64,000 nt of DNA, from positions 262,492-326,491 of the forward strand of contig NZ_JANUQM010000009.1 of NCBI RefSeq assembly GCF_030386795.1, written 5' to 3'. Positions within the stretch are counted from its first letter, which is position 1. Every line of letters begins with the position of its first letter. Under the pieces are notes generated by a model. It was given only the letters and a program-made list of their open reading frames with translations, ran no database searches and was not told where the DNA came from. This DNA comes from Streptomyces sp. S.PNR 29 (GTDB lineage Bacteria > Actinomycetota > Actinomycetes > Streptomycetales > Streptomycetaceae). A program made the position numbers and the translations under genes. Shown in pieces: positions 60,527 to 64,000 of this stretch.

Positions 60527-61717
60527 TCAGCCCGCCAGCGCCTTCAGCCGGCTCACCGCTTCCTCCAGCACATCCGTCTGCTTGCAGAACGCGAACCGGA
60601 CGAACGGTGCTCCCTCCTCGCGGTGGTCGTAGAACACGCCGTTCGGAATCGCGACGACCCCGGCCCGCTCCGGCAGGGTGCGGCAGAAGGTGAAGCCGTC
60701 GGCTTCCCCCAGAGAGCGGATGTCGGTGGTGATGAAGTACGTGCCGGCGGGGCGGAAGACCGTGAAGCCCGCCTCCTCCAGACCGGCCGCCAACAGGTCC
60801 CGCCTGGCCAGCATGTCCGCGCGGAAGGAGGCGAAGTAGGAGTCGGGCAGGGCCAGAGCCTCCGCGACCGCGTACTGGAACGGGCCCGACGAGACGTATG
60901 TCAGGAACTGCTTCGCCGAGCGGACCGCCGCCACCAGGCCGGCCGCCGCCGTCACCCAGCCGACCTTCCAGCCGGTGAAGGAGAAACTCTTCCCGGCCGA
61001 CCCGATCGTCACCGTCCGCTCCCGCATCCCCGGGAACGTCGCCAGCGGCACGTGCTCGGCCTCGTCGAACACCAGGTGCTCGTACACCTCGTCGGTCACC
61101 ACCAGCAGGTCCCGCTCCACCGCCAGCTCCGCGATCGCGGTGAGCTCCTCGCGGGTCAGGACGGTGCCCGTCGGGTTGTGCGGGGTGTTGATGAGCAGCA
61201 GGCGGGTGCGGTCGGTGACCGCGTCGCGCAGTTCGTCGAGGTCGAGGCGGAAGCTCCCGTCCCCCGGGCGCAGTGTCACCGGCACGCGCGTGCCGCCCGC
61301 CATGGCGATGCAGGCCGCGTACGAGTCGTAGTACGGCTCGAAGGCGATGACCTCGTCTCCGGGCTCCAGCAGCGCCAGCAGCGAGGCGGCGATGGCCTCG
61401 GTGGCCCCGGCCGTGACCAGCACCTCGGTCTCCGGGTCGTACGACAGTCCGTACCGGCGCAGCTGGTGCGCGGCGACCGCGGTGCGCAGCTCGGGGACGC
61501 CCGGGCCGGGCGGGTACTGGTTGCCGCGCCCGTCGCGCAGCGCCCGCACGGCCGCCTCGCGTACCTGCTCCGGGCCGTCGGTGTCCGGGAAGCCCTGTCC
61601 CAGGTTGATCGCCCCGGTCCGCACGGCCAGCGCGGACATCTCGGCGAAGATCGTCGTCCCGAACTCGGCGAGCCGGCGGTTGAGGAAGGGGCGTGCGCTG
61701 GAGGTCATGCCGGTCAT
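60527..61717 (-). CDS. Class I/II PLP aminotransferase (KAT/C-S lyase group)
   Basis: A 396-residue fold-type I aminotransferase. INLGQGFPDTDGP, VLVTAGATEAIAASLLALLEPGDEVIAFEPYYDSY, INTPHNPTGTV, and the PLP lysine Lys243 in TIGSAGKSFSFTGWKVGWV; the C-terminal arginine region is FVRFAFCK. It belongs with kynurenine/methionine aminotransferases or cysteine-conjugate lyases; exact donor unknown. ATG 61717 (61708 possible). It is read toward the PucR gene. Confidence 0.9.
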   Translation of the reverse strand: MTGMTSSARPFLNRRLAEFGTTIFAEMSALAVRTGAINLGQGFPDTDGPEQVREAAVRALRDGRGNQYPPGPGVPELRTAVAAHQLRRYGLSYDPETEVLVTAGATEAIAASLLALLEPGDEVIAFEPYYDSYAACIAMAGGTRVPVTLRPGDGSFRLDLDELRDAVTDRTRLLLINTPHNPTGTVLTREELTAIAELAVERDLLVVTDEVYEHLVFDEAEHVPLATFPGMRERTVTIGSAGKSFSFTGWKVGWVTAAAGLVAAVRSAKQFLTYVSSGPFQYAVAEALALPDSYFASFRADMLARRDLLAAGLEEAGFTVFRPAGTYFITTDIRSLGEADGFTFCRTLPERAGVVAIPNGVFYDHREEGAPFVRFAFCKQTDVLEEAVSRLKALAG

Positions 61718-61877
61718 CCTGCGCCGAAGCGCTGGACTTCCTCAACTGTGCTGTGCCGACGGGCGCCTGCGCCGGTACTCAGGACACCGTCTCCGAGCAG
61801 GGGCAGGGCCGTCGCCGACGGTCGTCATCCTGGTCGAGCACATGTCTGATCACGGTGTCCCGGGCCGGCAGTCCTTC

Positions 61878-61883
61878 TAGGAT
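61878..61883 (+). promoter_or_regulatory. -10 box of a leaderless VOC message
   Basis: TAGGAT at 61878-61883 lies 7 bases before the ATG at 61891, which would make the transcript leaderless. The -35 region near 61855 is weak. Confidence 0.4.
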
Positions 61884-61890
61884 CTGCGGC

Positions 61891-62628
61891 ATGGCAACCC
61901 GACTCGTGCAGATCAACATGAAGGCCCAGGACGACTCCGCGCTCGGCCGGTTCTGGGCGGAGGCACTCGGTTGGGGTGTCGACAGCGAGGGACCCGGCGT
62001 GACCAACCTCGAACCCGTGGGCTTCGCCTACCCCGACCCCGTGGCCGTCTGCATCGACATCGTCGCCCGCCCGGAGCCCAAAACGGTCAAGAACCGCGTG
62101 CACCTCGATCTGGCCACCACCTCGACCGCCCATCAAGCGGAGTTGGTCGCGCGCTTGAAGGATCTCGGCGCGACACTCGCCGACGTGGGGCAGGGCGACG
62201 TCCCCTGGACAGTGATGGCCGACCCGGAAGGAAACGAGTTCTGCGTCCTGGAGCCCCGCCCGATCTACCAGGACACCGGGCCGATCGCCGCGGTGGTGGT
62301 CGACTGCACCGACCCACGAGGGATGGCCCGGTTCTGGGGCGAGGCGATGGACTGGACGCTGCACGAGGTCACCGACGACCACGCGACCATGCGCTCCTCC
62401 GCAGGCGTCGGCCCCTACCTGGAGTTCCTCCGCACCCCCGACACCAAGAGCGTGTGGAACCGCGTCCACCTCGACGTCTGCCCCTACCCCGGTGACGACC
62501 TGGCCGCGGAGGCAGCCCGACTGCGCGCCCTGGGCGCCACCGACCCTGGTATCGATCAGTCCGCACTCTCCTGGACGGTTCTGGCCGACCCGGAAGGCAA
62601 CGAGTTCTGCCTCCTCACCCCTCGCTGA
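61891..62628 (+). CDS. Two-domain VOC-family protein
   Basis: A 245-residue protein with two VOC modules in tandem, each ending in a matching segment: first FWAEALGWGVD...VMADPEGNEFCVLEPR, second FWGEAMDWTLHE...VLADPEGNEFCLLTPR. Similar to uncharacterised glyoxalase-like proteins common in streptomycetes. A fused pair can form the full metal site in one chain. No ribosome site; leaderless. Confidence 0.85.
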   Translation: MATRLVQINMKAQDDSALGRFWAEALGWGVDSEGPGVTNLEPVGFAYPDPVAVCIDIVARPEPKTVKNRVHLDLATTSTAHQAELVARLKDLGATLADVGQGDVPWTVMADPEGNEFCVLEPRPIYQDTGPIAAVVVDCTDPRGMARFWGEAMDWTLHEVTDDHATMRSSAGVGPYLEFLRTPDTKSVWNRVHLDVCPYPGDDLAAEAARLRALGATDPGIDQSALSWTVLADPEGNEFCLLTPR

Positions 62629-62714
62629 CCTTGAGCAACGCGTCCGGCCGGTTCGGGTGCAGCGGTAGTCATCGGCGATGCCCGTCGCAGTCAGCACCAC
62701 GAGCCCGGAAGGGC

Positions 62715-63239
62715 TCAGTGGGTCGGGCGCCGCGGGGCACTCGCCACCCCTGAATCCCGGCCGCTCAGCGCGGCATCCAGCGTCTCCTGGGCCATGCGCA
62801 TCGCCTCGGCGTACTTCGGCTCGACCATACGCTCCCAGGTCCGGTCCGGTGCGACGTCCTCGACCCGGCTCACCACCCACCAGATGTTGCCGAACGGATC
62901 CCGCACCCGGCCACCGCGATCCCCCCACGCGCTGTCAGCGGCCTCGGTGATCACCTGTGCCCCGTGCGCAACAGCAGCGGCCATGGCAGCGTCCGCGTCC
63001 GGGACGTAGACCCGCAGCAGCGAGGGCATCGCCGGCCAGTCGGGCCGTCGGTCGAAGGCCAGCACCACCGTGTCGCCGACACGGATCTCACCGTGGCCGA
63101 TGGTGCCGTCCTCGACCGGCACCCGTGCGAGTTCCTCGCCATCGAACGCGGCGGTGATGAAGTCCAGCAGCGCACCGGTGTCGTCGGTGACCACCCACGG
63201 CGCAACGCTGGTGTAACCCTCGGGTGCGGTGTGCCTCAT
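62715..63239 (-). CDS. VOC/PhnB-like protein
   Basis: A 174-residue single VOC domain of the PhnB/YdfO subgroup (YTSVAPWVVTDDTGALLDFITAAFDGEELARVPVEDGTIGHGEIRVGDTVVLAFD; VRDPFGNIWWVVSRVEDV). It has an extra C-terminal tail. Function unknown; it may bind a small hydrophobic or antibiotic ligand. ATG 63239 has GAGGGGACG upstream. It converges on the two-domain VOC gene. Confidence 0.85.
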   Translation of the reverse strand: MRHTAPEGYTSVAPWVVTDDTGALLDFITAAFDGEELARVPVEDGTIGHGEIRVGDTVVLAFDRRPDWPAMPSLLRVYVPDADAAMAAAVAHGAQVITEAADSAWGDRGGRVRDPFGNIWWVVSRVEDVAPDRTWERMVEPKYAEAMRMAQETLDAALSGRDSGVASAPRRPTH

Positions 63240-63506
63240 CGGTCTCGTCCCCTCGTGCGGTCCTTCGCGATGTGACGACCCTAGGGGCCGATTAGGACCA
63301 TTACTGACCTAGATCGCGCACGAGACCAGCAGCATCCTTCTAGACGGCCCAGTGAGCCCCGGACCCTCTGAAGTTCCTCAACTCTGCTTTGGGTCGAGTG
63401 GGGGGCGGGCATCTCCCGGTCACGCAACGAGCGAGGCGCCCACGGGGGGCTGCTTCGGGGGAACTCACCGGGGGATTTCCGGGGGAATCGGAAGGAGGGT
63501 GGCGCC

Positions 63507-63863
63507 ATGGTCATCGGCATCATCCTGGCGATTGTCATCGCTGTCGTGGTGGGGACGATCGTCGCCGCCGTGCGCAGCAGCCGGCGGAGCACGGTCCGGA
63601 TGGCGGGCCACGGCGGCAGGGGAGGGTACCGCTCGTCGGGGAGCAGCCACGACAGCGGCAGCGACAACAGCTGGTGGGTGGCCTCGGCCGGTGCCGTGGC
63701 GAGCGACAGCGGCGGCGGCTCGGACGGGTCGTCCGGCGACCACTCGGGCGGCCACTCGTCGGGCCACTCCTGCGGCTCCAGCTCCTCCTCCTGCGGCTCC
63801 AGCTCCTCCTGCGGGGGCGGGTCGTCCTGCGGGGGCGGTGGCGGATGCGGTGGAGGCAGCTGA
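63507..63863 (+). CDS. Small membrane protein with Ser/Gly/Cys-rich tail
   Basis: A 118-residue protein. One N-terminal helix (VIGIILAIVIAVVVGTIVAAVRSS) is followed by a low-complexity region and a tail with six spaced cysteines (HSCGSSSSSCGSSSSC, then CGGGSSCGGGGGCGGGS). The tail resembles that of TIGR04222-type membrane proteins. The thiols could cross-link or bind metal. ATG 63507 has AAGGAGG 10 bases upstream. A terminator follows. Confidence 0.75.
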   Translation: MVIGIILAIVIAVVVGTIVAAVRSSRRSTVRMAGHGGRGGYRSSGSSHDSGSDNSWWVASAGAVASDSGGGSDGSSGDHSGGHSSGHSCGSSSSSCGSSSSCGGGSSCGGGGGCGGGS

Positions 63864-63908
63864 CACGGGGCAGCTGAGCTCCGCCGAGGGGGAACCGCAT
63901 CCGCACAG

Positions 63909-63935
63909 CGGGGTCCGTGCCAGGCACGGGCCCCG
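63909..63935 (+). terminator. Terminator after the Cys-rich small protein gene
   Basis: Arms CGGGGTCCGTGC and GCACGGGCCCCG pair with one G-T wobble around CAG, followed by a T-rich stretch (CGTTCTTGTT). Confidence 0.7.
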
Positions 63936-63942
63936 CGTTCTT

Positions 63943-64000
63943 GTTCCGGTTCCGTGTTCCGGTTCCGTGTTCCAGTCCCGTGTTCCAGTTCCGGGTTCCG
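63943..64000. repeat. 13-bp tandem repeat reaching the window edge
   Basis: GTTCCGGTTCCGT at 63943-63955 and 63956-63968, then GTTCCAGTCCCGT (63969-63981), GTTCCAGTTCCGG (63982-63994) and a partial copy to 64000. At least 4.5 units, continuing outside the window. Intergenic; likely a variable-number repeat. Confidence 0.85.

Overview
The window is high-GC actinobacterial DNA and almost certainly a Streptomyces chromosome. The signs are very strong G/C third positions, many GTG starts, 4- and 8-base gene overlaps, ECF sigma factors, several two-component systems, a DUF397/DUF5753 regulator pair, and a core order of asd-ask, recR-ybaB, purA and fba-pyrE that I recall from streptomycete chromosomes. 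It looks like ordinary chromosomal arm-to-core sequence with small accessory insertions. I see no tRNA, rRNA, CRISPR array, complete insertion sequence, prophage or large biosynthetic cluster.

Layout. 0-7 kb: an ECF41 sigma factor with its FAD oxidoreductase partner, a UvrA-like resistance ATPase, an AraC-VOC pair and an Eis-like acetyltransferase. 7-13.6 kb: a YraQ-type permease with its TIGR03943 partner, an unusual TrkA-N/RCK membrane protein, an S9 peptidase and a SURF1 protein. 13.6-20.5 kb: an ECF sigma factor with an overlapping candidate anti-sigma membrane protein, the ask-asd operon with an internal ask start, and an OmpR-type two-component system. 20.5-24.1 kb: a small accessory patch with a secreted SnoaL-like protein, a truncated Uma2 remnant, a zinc-ribbon HTH protein and a DUF397/XRE pair. 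24.1-30 kb: PhzF, DUF5063-recR-ybaB, a SLATT protein and a Ser/Thr kinase. 30-34.9 kb: MarR/PfpI, a class III aminotransferase, a GntR regulator, small conserved proteins, and a deletion scar where a LacI tail meets a ricin-domain tail. 34.9-38.5 kb: purA, a degenerate diacylglycerol-kinase-like protein, an intact Uma2 and a GbsR/MarR regulator. 38.5-43.3 kb: an ABC exporter, a P450 and a methyltransferase. 43.3-49.8 kb: two paralogous NarL-type two-component systems, one at the end of an acyltransferase/hydrolase operon. 49.9-53.1 kb: tryptophan-to-anthranilate catabolism (hydrolase, kynureninase, tryptophan dioxygenase). 53.2-56.3 kb: DUF3151, fba, pyrE and an aldose epimerase. 56.4-64 kb: a MarR regulator, a PLP decarboxylase, a PucR regulator, an aminotransferase, VOC proteins and a Cys/Gly/Ser-rich small membrane protein beside a 13-bp tandem repeat that runs off the window.

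Regulatory structure is the richest non-coding signal. Intrinsic-terminator hairpins follow purA, fba, asd, kynU, DUF3151 and others. Divergent regulators (GbsR/ABC, MarR-PfpI, GntR, XRE) have perfect dyads beside or over promoters. Several genes (ABC ATPase, PhzF, one VOC gene, the OmpR regulator) have a -10 box placed so that the transcript would be leaderless. The two NarL-type systems share a 15-mer (14/15 identical) upstream of their operons. No complete novel system is evident; the best leads are that shared motif, the filterless channel-like RCK protein, the degenerate lipid-kinase protein and the metal-motif permease pair.
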